DNA of 49,264 nucleotides from a candidate division TA06 bacterium (GTDB taxonomy: Bacteria; Edwardsbacteria; AC1; EtOH8), in contig JACQXR010000089.1 of assembly GCA_016208585.1 (NCBI GenBank), positions 1-49,264 of the forward strand. The letters are read 5' to 3'. Position 1 is the stretch's first letter. Each line of letters opens with the position of its first letter. Below are positions 15,864 to 24,234 of this stretch, piece after piece. Position numbers and translations under genes: made by a program. The notes beneath the pieces are model-generated. The model searched no databases. It saw only the letters and a program-made list of their open reading frames with translations, and was not told where the DNA came from.

Positions 15864-17087
15864 TTAGTATTCGTACCGGCGCAGGCCGATGTTCAAAAGG
15901 ATCCCGGTCATCACCAACATGGTGATCAGCGAGGTTCCCCCGTAGCTTAAGAACGGCAGGGGTATCCCGGTCACTGGCATGATGCCCAGGGTGACCCCGA
16001 TGTTCAGGAACACGTGAAACCCGATGACAGCGATGATCCCGATGGCGGTGAAACTGGCAAACCGGTTGCGGGCCTGCCGAGCGATGATTATCCCCCGGAA
16101 TAAAAGCCAAAAGAACAGCAACAGCACGATCAGGACACCGATGAAGCCGAATTCCTCGGCAAAGGTGGAAAAAATGAAATCGGTGTGTTGCTCCGGCAGA
16201 AAGGAAAGCTTCTTCTGGGTGCCCCGCAAAAAGCCCTTGCCCAGCACCCCGCCCGAGCCCACCGCTATCTTTGACTGCAACACGTGCCATCCGGCCCCCT
16301 TGGGATCCAGATCGGGATTGATGAAGGTCAACAGCCTTTTGCGCTGATAACTTTTAAGCCCGTACCAAACGGCCGGGGCCAGGCTGCCGATGAAGATATT
16401 GGACAAAAATATGGGCAGGGCGTATTTGAACCGGACCCTGAAAAACCAAAAGGCTCCGGCCATCAGCGCCATAAAACCTATCCAGCTGGGCATCGAGACC
16501 ACAGCCACCATCGAAAGCACCGGCGAGACCATGAAGAAAAAATTGCCAAAAGACAGGCCATGCCAGAACACCATGGTCAAAAACAGCGCGGCGAAGGACA
16601 GCGAGGTGCCCAAGTCAGGCTCCACCAGCACCAGGGCCGCCGGCAGCAGCACCGCGCCTATGGGGACCAGCAGCTTCCAGAATTTATCCAGAGAAAAATC
16701 GTGGGCCGAGAGTATTTTGGCCAGAACGAAGATCGTGGCCGGCTTGGCCAGCTCCGAAGGCTGGAACCTGACAAATCCAAAATTTATCCAGCGGTGAGCC
16801 TTCATCACCGGCGGAGCGAACAGCACTGCCAGCAGCAGGATCATCGAAACAATATAAAGCGGCCAGGCAAAGGCCTCAAAATAGCGGAAGGGAACGGCCA
16901 TCATAATAACCAGCAGCAGCAGGCCCAGACCCAGCGAGAACAGCTGTTTCTGCCACAGCCCCGAAAGCTGGGGCTGATCTATCTGGGTGGCGCTGTATAT
17001 CGCCATGATGCCAATGGCGCACAGGGCAAAAACGGCTATCACCATTTGCAGATCAAAATCGCGGGAACCCAACATTTTGAGTTTCAT
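15864..17087 (-). CDS. rodA: Rod-shape SEDS peptidoglycan polymerase RodA
   Basis: The 407-residue protein has about ten membrane segments with SEDS blocks, including the C-terminal PVTGIPLPFLSYGGTSL signature. It polymerises lipid II glycan strands for lateral wall growth, working with PBP2. Its ATG overlaps the mrdA TGA (ATGA at 17084-17087), so the polymerase and transpeptidase are coupled. FtsW is the alternative SEDS family, but the mrdA pairing and the mreBCD neighbourhood favour RodA. Confidence 0.95.
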   Translation of the reverse strand: MKLKMLGSRDFDLQMVIAVFALCAIGIMAIYSATQIDQPQLSGLWQKQLFSLGLGLLLLVIMMAVPFRYFEAFAWPLYIVSMILLLAVLFAPPVMKAHRWINFGFVRFQPSELAKPATIFVLAKILSAHDFSLDKFWKLLVPIGAVLLPAALVLVEPDLGTSLSFAALFLTMVFWHGLSFGNFFFMVSPVLSMVAVVSMPSWIGFMALMAGAFWFFRVRFKYALPIFLSNIFIGSLAPAVWYGLKSYQRKRLLTFINPDLDPKGAGWHVLQSKIAVGSGGVLGKGFLRGTQKKLSFLPEQHTDFIFSTFAEEFGFIGVLIVLLLFFWLLFRGIIIARQARNRFASFTAIGIIAVIGFHVFLNIGVTLGIMPVTGIPLPFLSYGGTSLITMLVMTGILLNIGLRRYEY

Positions 17088-18895
17088 TGCGGCCTCGCGG
17101 TTGCAATGACCGGTTTTTCCAGCCAGCCCTTTAGTGCAAGGTATCGTTGCATTATCTTTCCGGCCATGGGCGCGGCGATCTCGGAGCCGTGGCCAGCGTT
17201 CTCCACTAGCACCGCCACCGCGATGGCCGGATCATCCAAAGGCGCAAAGCCCACGAACCACGAATGATCATCGCCGTGGGGGTTCTGGGCGGTCCCGGTC
17301 TTGCCGGCTGTTTTAACCCCCCAAACCCGGGATGCGCCGCCGGTCGATCCCGGTTCATTAACCGCTCCGTACAAGGCCTGCTTAAGAACCGATACCGTGC
17401 TGTCCGAAAGAGGCAACTTTTTTCTGCTGATGATTTCGCCAACCAGTACTTTTCCCGTGAAATCCTCGGCTTTTAACAGCAGATGCGGCTGGCACCACAC
17501 TCCCCCGTTGGCCAGGGCTGCATACAGGGAAGCCATCTGCAGCGGGGTGGCCATCACTTCGCCCTGACCGATGGACATGTTCGCGGAACGGCCCACCGTC
17601 TTGGCATTTTTCCCCAGACGTTTCTGATACCAGGCGTCATCGGGGATCAGGCCTGGGTTTTCTTGGGGCAGATCTATCCCGGTTTCCTGGTTGAAACCAA
17701 GATTTTGGGACCATTTGGAAAGTCCTTTGATCTTCAGCATTATTCCCAGCTGGTAGAAATAAACATCGCAGGAATTGACAATGGCCCCGTGCAGGCCCAG
17801 CCAGCCGTGGCCTCCCTTCTTCCAGCATTTGAAAACCCGGTTGCCTATCGCCAGACTGCCCCGGCAGGGGGTTTTCATCTTCTGTTCCGGAGTGATCAGA
17901 GATTCTTCCAGAGCGGCTGCGGCGGTAACCACCTTGAAGGTGGAGCCCGGCGGATAAGCGCTGCGAATGGCCCGGTCCCATAAGGGATAGCTGGGGTCGT
18001 TGACCAGCCGGTTCCAGTCATCGGAACGAATTCCGGCCGCAAACAGATTGGGGTTAAAGTTGGGACGGCTGACCAGGGCCAGCACCCGGCCGGTTTGGGG
18101 TTCGATGGCCACCGCCGCCCCGATCATATCGCCGGTAAAAAGACTTTCGGCCAGGGACTGCAGCCGCCAGTCGATGGTCAGATAGATATTGCTGCCGGGA
18201 TCGGGTTCTATTCTTTCGGCCTCGGATACCGTCCCCAGGTCGCGGCCCCTGGCGTCGACCTCGATGAAGTCCCAGCCGTGCACTCCCCGCAAATAGTTCT
18301 CATACTTCAGTTCCAGCCCGCCCTTGCCGATGTAATCGCCGTAGCTATAACCCCTCTCCCGGTATCTGGCATATTCCGACTGGCCCAGGGATGAGGTATA
18401 ACCAACCAGGTGGCTGGCCAGGGAACCGTGTTCCGCCTTGCGCAGCGATTCCACCTCCAGCCGCAATGCCGGGAGATATTGAATATTCTCCTCGATCCTG
18501 GCCACCTGTTCCGGCATCAGGTCCCTGACCAGCACCACCGGGTCTTTGGGAAAGATCTTCCGCTGTAAGATCACCGAACTTTTCAGCAGCAGGCTGTCCA
18601 GTCCCAGTAACCCGGCGGCTTTATTGACCGAGGCCTGCCAGTCATTCACGGTCACCAGCACCAGGTCGAATCCCGGGCGGCTCTGGGCGATCAGCACGCC
18701 GTTGCAGTCGAAGACTAGCCCCCGGGGCGCCGGGATGCAAAGCCGCCGCAGCCGGTTCTGTTGGGAAAGCCTGGCATAATGCCCGTGTTTGACCACCTGC
18801 AGGTACCCTGACCTGAACAGCAAAATGGAAAAACCGAGGGTCAACAATGCCAGAATGGAAAGGACCCTTTCCCTGCTTCCCAGTTCATTTGCCAA
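17084..18895 (-). CDS. mrdA: Penicillin-binding protein 2 (transpeptidase)
   Basis: The 603-residue class B PBP has one N-terminal membrane anchor (about residues 12-32), a pedestal domain and a transpeptidase domain. The active-site motifs are STFK (318-321, nucleophile Ser318), SCD (375-377, the SxN equivalent with Asp in place of Asn) and KTGT (532-535). It crosslinks lateral-wall peptidoglycan with RodA. It is followed by rodA through an ATGA overlap. Upstream is an array of 21-bp repeats, so the promoter probably lies within or beyond that array. Confidence 0.95.
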   Translation of the reverse strand: MANELGSRERVLSILALLTLGFSILLFRSGYLQVVKHGHYARLSQQNRLRRLCIPAPRGLVFDCNGVLIAQSRPGFDLVLVTVNDWQASVNKAAGLLGLDSLLLKSSVILQRKIFPKDPVVLVRDLMPEQVARIEENIQYLPALRLEVESLRKAEHGSLASHLVGYTSSLGQSEYARYRERGYSYGDYIGKGGLELKYENYLRGVHGWDFIEVDARGRDLGTVSEAERIEPDPGSNIYLTIDWRLQSLAESLFTGDMIGAAVAIEPQTGRVLALVSRPNFNPNLFAAGIRSDDWNRLVNDPSYPLWDRAIRSAYPPGSTFKVVTAAAALEESLITPEQKMKTPCRGSLAIGNRVFKCWKKGGHGWLGLHGAIVNSCDVYFYQLGIMLKIKGLSKWSQNLGFNQETGIDLPQENPGLIPDDAWYQKRLGKNAKTVGRSANMSIGQGEVMATPLQMASLYAALANGGVWCQPHLLLKAEDFTGKVLVGEIISRKKLPLSDSTVSVLKQALYGAVNEPGSTGGASRVWGVKTAGKTGTAQNPHGDDHSWFVGFAPLDDPAIAVAVLVENAGHGSEIAAPMAGKIMQRYLALKGWLEKPVIATARPQ

Positions 18896-18933
18896 AAGTC
18901 AATCTCCCCGCAACTAATGTTATTTAGTTCCCT

Positions 18934-19294
18934 TTGCAAAAAATTTACCGGACTTTGCAATACATTTGGCGGGCGTTGCGAGACATTTATTGTCCTCTGC
19001 CAAAGATTTATCGGCCCTTGCAACACATTTTTAGCAGGCGTTGCGAGACATTTATTGCCCTCTGCCCCGCATTTATCGGCCATTGCAACACATTTGGCGG
19101 CCTCGGTCAAAGATTTATCGGCCCTTGCAACACATTTAGCAGGCGTTGCGAGACATTTATTGTCCTCTGCCACGCATTTATCGGCTATTGCAACACATTT
19201 GGAGGCCTCGGCCAAAGATTTATCAGCCTTTGCAACACATTTGGCGGGCGTTGCAGCACATATACCGGGCGTTACAAGACATTTATTGTCTCTG
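18934..19294. repeat. Long degenerate 21-bp tandem array with 105-bp higher-order period
   Basis: About 17 units of 21 bp fill the gap between the glycosyltransferase and mrdA. Units begin TTGCAACACATTT, TTGCGAGACATTT, CTGCCAAAGATTT or similar. Five successive unit types recur in the same order about 105-107 bases later (from about 19019 and again from about 19126), so the array grew by copying five-unit blocks. Because 21 is a multiple of three, both strands are open for over 300 bases, but neither reading looks like a real protein. Confidence 0.95.
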
Positions 19295-19333
19295 ATATCC
19301 GGAGATAATCTTATTTGACCGAATGCCCGGACA

Positions 19334-20317
19334 TCAAAATATTTCGACGTTGTTCCTGGATATGTTGCTCTTTATAAAACCGGCAATATTTCTGACGGAC
19401 AAATTTACATTGTTCCGCTTCTGCAGTTTTTTGAATTTTGCTTTGGACTCTACGGCTTTGGGGATTGAAACGGCAAAGAGAAAAAACGATTTACAGTAAT
19501 TGAGATCCAACCACAATGTCCTGAACAGTAATTTAACGGCCAGCGCCAGCAGATAGAATAAAAGCTCAAAGTTATTTAGATGGATAAAATGCAGCAGCAT
19601 TTTGTTGCGCTTGGCGATCACTTTTACTTTTCCGGATTTTTCCTTTTTTATGATCGTTGCGTTCGGGTGCTTGCATACTGCATCGTGTTCATAGTAACAC
19701 CGGTAGCCGGCTCGCCAGGCCCTAAGGCCCAAATCTGCATCCTCGCTGTAATACGGGCCGAATATTTCATCGAAACCGCCCAAGAACTCCAATTTACTCC
19801 GGTCAATCAAAGCATTGGCGCCGCTTAAAAAGAAGCTGAAAGTTTTTCCCCGGGTTGGGATCCGGCAGATGTAATTGGTGTTGGAGTTGATGTCGGCGTA
19901 TGAATAACCGGGATATTTGGCGCCGTCCTGAATTTTATCGGAATCAAGGCCGATGATCCTTCCCATTACTCCGAAGGTATCGTCATCTTCGAAATAGCGC
20001 ACTAGCGGCGTAAAATATTTTTCGGTCAGCATCACATCGGAGTTGAGCAAAAAAACCAGTTCCTTGCCGGCCCTTTTGATGCCAATGTTGGTGTTACCTG
20101 AAAAACCCCGGTTAACAGGATTTTCGATCAGAATGACGCCGGGATAATTTTTCTTTATATATTCAACTGAATCGTCAATCGAAGCATCATCTGAAACAAT
20201 TATCTCGAAATCGTCGATCCCGGATGTTTGCAAAGCGTCGTACAGCGCCGGCAAATTTGAGGCAAGTAATTCTCTCCCGTTGTAATTCGGGATAACGACC
20301 GAGATGCTGCTTTTCAT
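19334..20317 (-). CDS. Glycosyltransferase family 2 (rhamnosyl/galactosyl-transferase-like)
   Basis: The 327-residue protein opens with SISVVIPNYNGRELL. It has SDDASIDDSVEYI for the nucleotide-sugar Asp pair and FLLNSDVML for the DxD-like metal site. ENPVNRGFSGNTNIG is typical of WbbL-like family 2 enzymes that build lipopolysaccharide or capsule. A hydrophobic stretch near residue 250 may be a membrane contact. It starts directly after mreD and ends before the long 21-bp array, so it sits inside the mreBCD-mrdA-rodA cluster, where it is not a standard member. Confidence 0.88.
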   Translation of the reverse strand: MKSSISVVIPNYNGRELLASNLPALYDALQTSGIDDFEIIVSDDASIDDSVEYIKKNYPGVILIENPVNRGFSGNTNIGIKRAGKELVFLLNSDVMLTEKYFTPLVRYFEDDDTFGVMGRIIGLDSDKIQDGAKYPGYSYADINSNTNYICRIPTRGKTFSFFLSGANALIDRSKLEFLGGFDEIFGPYYSEDADLGLRAWRAGYRCYYEHDAVCKHPNATIIKKEKSGKVKVIAKRNKMLLHFIHLNNFELLFYLLALAVKLLFRTLWLDLNYCKSFFLFAVSIPKAVESKAKFKKLQKRNNVNLSVRNIAGFIKSNISRNNVEIF

Positions 20318-20318
20318 T

Positions 20319-20819
20319 TTAGGCCAGGCGCAATTTTGATTTTTCGGTCCGCGGCAGAAAGCGTTTCAAATGCGGCAGCAATAAAAGTCCCAGCAATGCG
20401 GTATATACAGCGCTGCCCAGGCCAAAACGCATCAAAACCGAAATATATCCGCCCAAACCTCCGCCGCCCCGGCCCCAGTATTCAAACAGCTGACGCACCA
20501 GCGACAAAAGGGCGACGATCAACAGTTGGTTGGCAAGCTGGTCCTTGTAAATCCGTTCTCTGATGGAACCGGCCCAGTATCCAGAAACCGCGCCGCTTAA
20601 GGTGAAAAGGCCCAGGGTGGACGGATGATAACAGTCGGCCATAAATCCGGCCATTACTCCGATCTGGATCCCCGGGCCGGTGCCCAGGGTCAACGCCGTC
20701 AGGCCGATGATCATGGCAATGAAGTCGGGCAGCAGGCCCCAGACCGACAGCAGCCCGGACAGCGAGGACTGGATGAACACCGCCAGCCAGGCCAGCAAAA
20801 AAAGTTTTAAAGATCTCAT
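20319..20819 (-). CDS. mreD: Rod shape-determining protein MreD
   Basis: The 166-residue protein has four to five hydrophobic segments and the MreD-like LLPDFIAMIIGLTALTLG region. It is a membrane part of the elongasome. Its ATG overlaps the mreC TGA (ATGA at 20816-20819). Sequence identity in this family is low, so synteny with mreB and mreC carries much of the call. Confidence 0.88.
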   Translation of the reverse strand: MRSLKLFLLAWLAVFIQSSLSGLLSVWGLLPDFIAMIIGLTALTLGTGPGIQIGVMAGFMADCYHPSTLGLFTLSGAVSGYWAGSIRERIYKDQLANQLLIVALLSLVRQLFEYWGRGGGGLGGYISVLMRFGLGSAVYTALLGLLLLPHLKRFLPRTEKSKLRLA

Positions 20820-21766
20820 TGCGGCGCTTTCTCCATCTGCAGCGGAGTGGTGTCGGGAAGTTCGATCCTGAATTCCGGCGCCCGGATCCTGATCTGGGGC
20901 TGGGCCGACGTTCTTCTTCTGGCCTTGGCGGCCAGGGTATCGGGAGAAGGAACCGGGGTCAGCAGGGGCAACGGGGGATTCTGCCCGCCCCGGATCACCA
21001 GCACCTGATTGATGCGGTTAAAGTCCAATGCCGGACGGACTTCCACGTCCAGCACTAATTTTCTTTTATCAACCCCGACCTTCCCCACCACTCCCAGCAT
21101 CAGCCCGTAGGGGAAAACGCCTCCGTAACCCGAGGAAACAATGGTATCGCCCGGGATCACATCGGCCCTTAGGGGAACGCGGTCGAAAAGACAGGACATC
21201 CCGGCCTGGGTTTTGTATATCCCCAGCACCCGGCTGCGCAGGTCAATGGCGCTAACCCGGGAATCCGGGCTGAACACGGTCTGGACTGTCGACTGGCCGG
21301 CATCCGCGTTTAAGATCAGCCCCACCAGGCCCAGGGTGGAGATCACCACCATCCCGGGCTGAAGGCTGTCGCCGGTTCCCTTGTCTATCAGCAGATCGGG
21401 GCTTAACAGCACCGGTTCGCGCCCGGAGATCTGGGCGGCGGAAAGGTCCCAGGATGAAACGGTTTTAAGCTCCAGGGCCTGGCGCAGGCCGGCATTCTGG
21501 CGTGCCGCTTCCACCAAGGCCGAATGCTCCAGGGTCAGCTTGGCCAATTGATCTTTTAGAACTGCATTTTCCTTCCAACTGACCAGCAGGGATCGGGCCC
21601 GGGACAATGGCCATTCCAGCGGAGCAAAAACGGTCCCCACCACCCTTTCCCCCAGCCATGATTTGGCGCCCGGTGGCAGGATCAGCAGGACAATGGAAAA
21701 TATGACCGCGGCCGCCAGGGAGGCCCAATCATTCTTCCTAAGTAATCTGAAGTTCAACAGCCGCAT
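20816..21766 (-). CDS. mreC: Rod shape-determining protein MreC
   Basis: The 316-residue protein has an N-terminal anchor (about residues 16-33), a coiled-coil stretch (about 60-95) and the MreC beta domains with VVISTLGLVGLILNADAG and SGYGGVFPYGLMLGVVG. It is the periplasmic scaffold linking MreB to PBP2 and RodA. The C-terminal 55 residues are a proline-rich extension. It is followed by mreD with an overlap and lies about 280 bases after mreB. Confidence 0.93.
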   Translation of the reverse strand: MRLLNFRLLRKNDWASLAAAVIFSIVLLILPPGAKSWLGERVVGTVFAPLEWPLSRARSLLVSWKENAVLKDQLAKLTLEHSALVEAARQNAGLRQALELKTVSSWDLSAAQISGREPVLLSPDLLIDKGTGDSLQPGMVVISTLGLVGLILNADAGQSTVQTVFSPDSRVSAIDLRSRVLGIYKTQAGMSCLFDRVPLRADVIPGDTIVSSGYGGVFPYGLMLGVVGKVGVDKRKLVLDVEVRPALDFNRINQVLVIRGGQNPPLPLLTPVPSPDTLAAKARRRTSAQPQIRIRAPEFRIELPDTTPLQMEKAPQ

Positions 21767-22047
21767 AAATGTTCGGTGGTTTTATGTAACAATTCAGCCA
21801 CCAAGCGATGCACTGAGTTTACCGAAGTGGCACCAAGACACACATCAAGCTATGTGCCATTTAAAATTGGTCGACAAACATCTTGTCCGCCGTAGGCGGA
21901 TTATCAATTTTATTGTGCCCCATATCCACCTAGCGGCGGACTACCGCTTCCAGCGGGATAAACAGGTTAAAAGTGGTATTACAAGAATTGTGCCTTTTAA
22001 TGGGCGTGTCTTTCTGGCTGAATAGTTACGTGGTTTTAGTGAAATCC
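21767..22047. other. mreB-mreC intergenic region without a gene
   Basis: This 281-base gap holds no convincing ORF. It contains a short inverted pair around GTCCGCCGTAGGCGGAT (from about 21887). The words near 22015 (CTGGCTGAATAGTTA) resemble 823-839 (TGGCTGAATAGTTA), suggesting a dispersed non-coding repeat. Confidence 0.6.
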
Positions 22048-23112
22048 TCATTCCTTGCGGCTCTGCATCAGGACCTTCTCGTAATCGTCCGGGGATTCCA
22101 GGACCTTGCCGGCGCCGAGCACGATGCATTCCTGGGTTTCCCCCGCCAGTTTGATCGGCAGATTGGTCTCCTCTCTCAGCAGGGCGTCCAAGCCCTTCAG
22201 CAGCGAGCCGCCGCCGGTCATGGTGATCCCGGCGTCCACGATGTCGGCGGCCAGTTCCGGCGGGGTCTGTTCCAAAGCCCGCTTCACCGCCAGCACTATC
22301 TGGGACACCGGCTCCCTTAAGGCCTCGCGGATCTCCTCGCTTTTAACCTTGATGGCCCGGGGGATGCCCTGGACCACGTCCCGGCCCTTGACCTCCATCT
22401 CCCTGCTTTCCTCCACCGGAAAAGCCGAGCCGATCCTGATCTTGATTTCCTCGGCGGTCTGTTCGCCGATCAAAAGATTGTGGGTCTTGCGCAGATATTC
22501 CAGGATGGCCTCGTCCATCTCGTCGCCGGCTATCCGGATGGAGGTGTTGCGGACGATGCCGGACAGGGCGATCACCGCGATCTCGGTGGTGCCGCCGCCG
22601 ATGTCGATCACCATGCTGCCCATGGCCGAATCCACCGGCAGGCCTACTCCGATGGCGGCGGCGATCGGCTCGGCGATCAAAAATACTTCGCGGGCCCCGG
22701 CATGTTCAGCCGAGTCGCGCACCGCGCGTTTTTCCACTTCGGTGATGCCAGAGGGAACGCAGATGATCACCCGGGGCCGGATCAGGGTCCGGCGCTTCTG
22801 GGCCATTTTGATGAAAGCCCGCAGCATCTCCTCGCAGATCTCAAAATCGGCGATCACCCCGTCCTTCATGGGCCGGATGGCCCGGATCTCGTCCGGAGTG
22901 CGGCCCAGCATTTTTTTGGCCTCGGCGCCCACCGCGATTGGCATCCCGGTCTTCTTTTCGATGGCCACTACCGAAGGCTGGTTTAAAACTATTCCCTTGC
23001 CTTCCACGTAAACCAGGGTGCTGGCGGTCCCCAAATCCACCGCCATATCGTGCGAGATTACGGCTCCAAAGATGTCCCTGAAGATGTCCCTGAGATTAGG
23101 CAGATTTATCAT
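22048..23112 (-). CDS. mreB: Rod shape-determining actin homologue MreB
   Basis: The 354-residue protein has the actin-fold phosphate loops: MAVDLGTASTLVYV near residue 24 and MVIDIGGGTTEIAVIALSG. IAAAIGVGLPV and ITMTGGGSLLKGL near the C-terminus complete the ATP site. It forms membrane-bound filaments that guide lateral wall synthesis. It starts the mreBCD group, with GGGGGAAT just before the ATG. The upstream gap (23113-23252) contains ATTGTTTGGCC repeats. Confidence 0.97.
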   Translation of the reverse strand: MINLPNLRDIFRDIFGAVISHDMAVDLGTASTLVYVEGKGIVLNQPSVVAIEKKTGMPIAVGAEAKKMLGRTPDEIRAIRPMKDGVIADFEICEEMLRAFIKMAQKRRTLIRPRVIICVPSGITEVEKRAVRDSAEHAGAREVFLIAEPIAAAIGVGLPVDSAMGSMVIDIGGGTTEIAVIALSGIVRNTSIRIAGDEMDEAILEYLRKTHNLLIGEQTAEEIKIRIGSAFPVEESREMEVKGRDVVQGIPRAIKVKSEEIREALREPVSQIVLAVKRALEQTPPELAADIVDAGITMTGGGSLLKGLDALLREETNLPIKLAGETQECIVLGAGKVLESPDDYEKVLMQSRKE

Positions 23113-23180
23113 TATTCCCCCGATTGGATGGTATATTCAAAGTATTATTGTATTAACGATTGACATATCGCGGTTAGACA

Positions 23181-23234
23181 ATTGTTTGGCCTATTGTTTG
23201 GCCCATTGCGTCACCATTGTTTGGCCTATTGCAT
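23181..23234. repeat. Short ATTGTTTGGCC repeats upstream of mreB
   Basis: On the plus strand ATTGTTTGGCCT, ATTGTTTGGCCC, ATTGCGTCACC and ATTGTTTGGCCT follow one another, with a period of 11-12 bp. The reverse-strand core GCCAAA also appears in the 21-bp arrays near 18998 and 30862. The block lies between the ABC permease gene end and the mreB start. Confidence 0.75.
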
Positions 23235-23252
23235 GCTCAGCGGAGCGCGGCG

Positions 23253-24053
23253 TCAGCTGCCGGTACTCTCGTAGGCCTTGACCCCCTGCTTCCAAGTGAG
23301 CATCCCTAGCCCGAAAAAAAGCAGGCCGATGGCCGGGGTCAGCCAAGCGTAAATGGAATATCCTTTGTGCCCCAGCACCTGCACCGCCGGATAAAAAGCG
23401 GTGAAGGCGTAGGGAATGATCCAGCTTAAAATGAACCTTAATTTTAGATCGTAGATGGTGACCGGGTAGCCGGAGAAATTCTGCATCAGGTGGAGCACCG
23501 AGACCAGGCTGCCCCGGTCGTTGAACCAGAAGGTGGCGCTGACCGCGGCGGTGAAGATGCCCAGATAGACCAGGCAGGCTGAAAGGATCAGGCCCAGGAT
23601 CATCAGGTGCTGCGGCAAAGAAAGCGATATTTTGAGATGGTGCAGGGAATAAGCCATGATCGCCAAGCCCACCAGGATGTTGGATATTTCCTCGAAGTGC
23701 ACCCGCTCGGTGATCACCTGAAAAAAACTGTCCAAGGGCCGCAACAGCACCCGGTCGAACCAGCCTTCCACGATGTAGCGCTCGCTGACCTCAAACAGAT
23801 TTGAAAAGAACAGAAAAAACAGGCCCATGGTCAATTGGGAAAAACCGTAGATATAGAATATCTCGTAGCGGTACCAGCCTTTTAAATGCGGCACCTTGCC
23901 GAACAGGGCGGCCACGAACAATACTCCGATCATTTGGGTCATGAAATTGGCGATGAACCCGGCCCAAAAGTCCTCCCGGTATGAAAGCCGGGACTTGAGC
24001 GAGTTGGAAACGTTGGCCCAGGCCAGGTTTATGTAGAAAAGGGCTCGGCGCAT
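23253..24053 (-). CDS. ABC-2 family transporter permease (ABC2_membrane_6 type)
   Basis: The 266-residue protein has about six hydrophobic segments. The pattern of an amphipathic N-terminus, LSYREDFWAGFIANF, FLFFSNLFEVSERYIVEGWFDRVLLRP and a C-terminal WLTPAIGLLFFGLGMLTW matches the DUF990-like ABC-2 permease group. Members normally pair with a second permease and an ATPase, but neither is beside it here. The cargo is unknown. Confidence 0.78.
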   Translation of the reverse strand: MRRALFYINLAWANVSNSLKSRLSYREDFWAGFIANFMTQMIGVLFVAALFGKVPHLKGWYRYEIFYIYGFSQLTMGLFFLFFSNLFEVSERYIVEGWFDRVLLRPLDSFFQVITERVHFEEISNILVGLAIMAYSLHHLKISLSLPQHLMILGLILSACLVYLGIFTAAVSATFWFNDRGSLVSVLHLMQNFSGYPVTIYDLKLRFILSWIIPYAFTAFYPAVQVLGHKGYSIYAWLTPAIGLLFFGLGMLTWKQGVKAYESTGS

Positions 24054-24094
24054 GTTTAACGAGGATGTGAGTTGGGTATGAACTCATCCCCCGG

Positions 24095-24119
24095 CCCCTT
24101 CTCTTGGCAAGAGAAGGGG
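24095..24119. terminator. Perfect hairpin between the FGE-domain gene and the ABC permease gene
   Basis: CCCCTTCTCTT-GGC-AAGAGAAGGGG is a perfect 11-bp stem with a 3-base loop. A second hairpin, GCCTGCG...CGCAGGC, lies at about 24182-24204. No strong T-run follows on the minus strand, so factor-independent termination is only possible. The stretch 24054-24234 holds no gene. Confidence 0.5.
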
Positions 24120-24234
24120 TTCAAGGGGTTGAGTTAGGTTTTTCTACCAACGGCAGCGCGCTGAAAGCGCGGAGGTTATCAGCCTGCGCCTTCAGCCGCA
24201 GGCCTGCTGGTTTTTTACTCAAACTCGCTTAGGT

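Noticed and set aside
16284-17267. A 327-codon open frame on the plus strand
   Set aside because: It is antisense to rodA and the mrdA 3' end, has Gln/His/Arg-rich low-complexity translation and no family features; it mirrors the GC-rich codon use of the real genes.
18841-19318. Cys/Ala/Lys-rich repeat proteins on both strands of the 21-bp array
   Set aside because: A 21-bp period keeps all frames open. The translations on opposite strands are equally repetitive, units carry an indel, and no convincing ribosome-binding site precedes either start.
22106-23011. A 301-codon open frame on the plus strand
   Set aside because: It is fully antisense to mreB, with Ser/Ile/Met-rich translation typical of a shadow frame.
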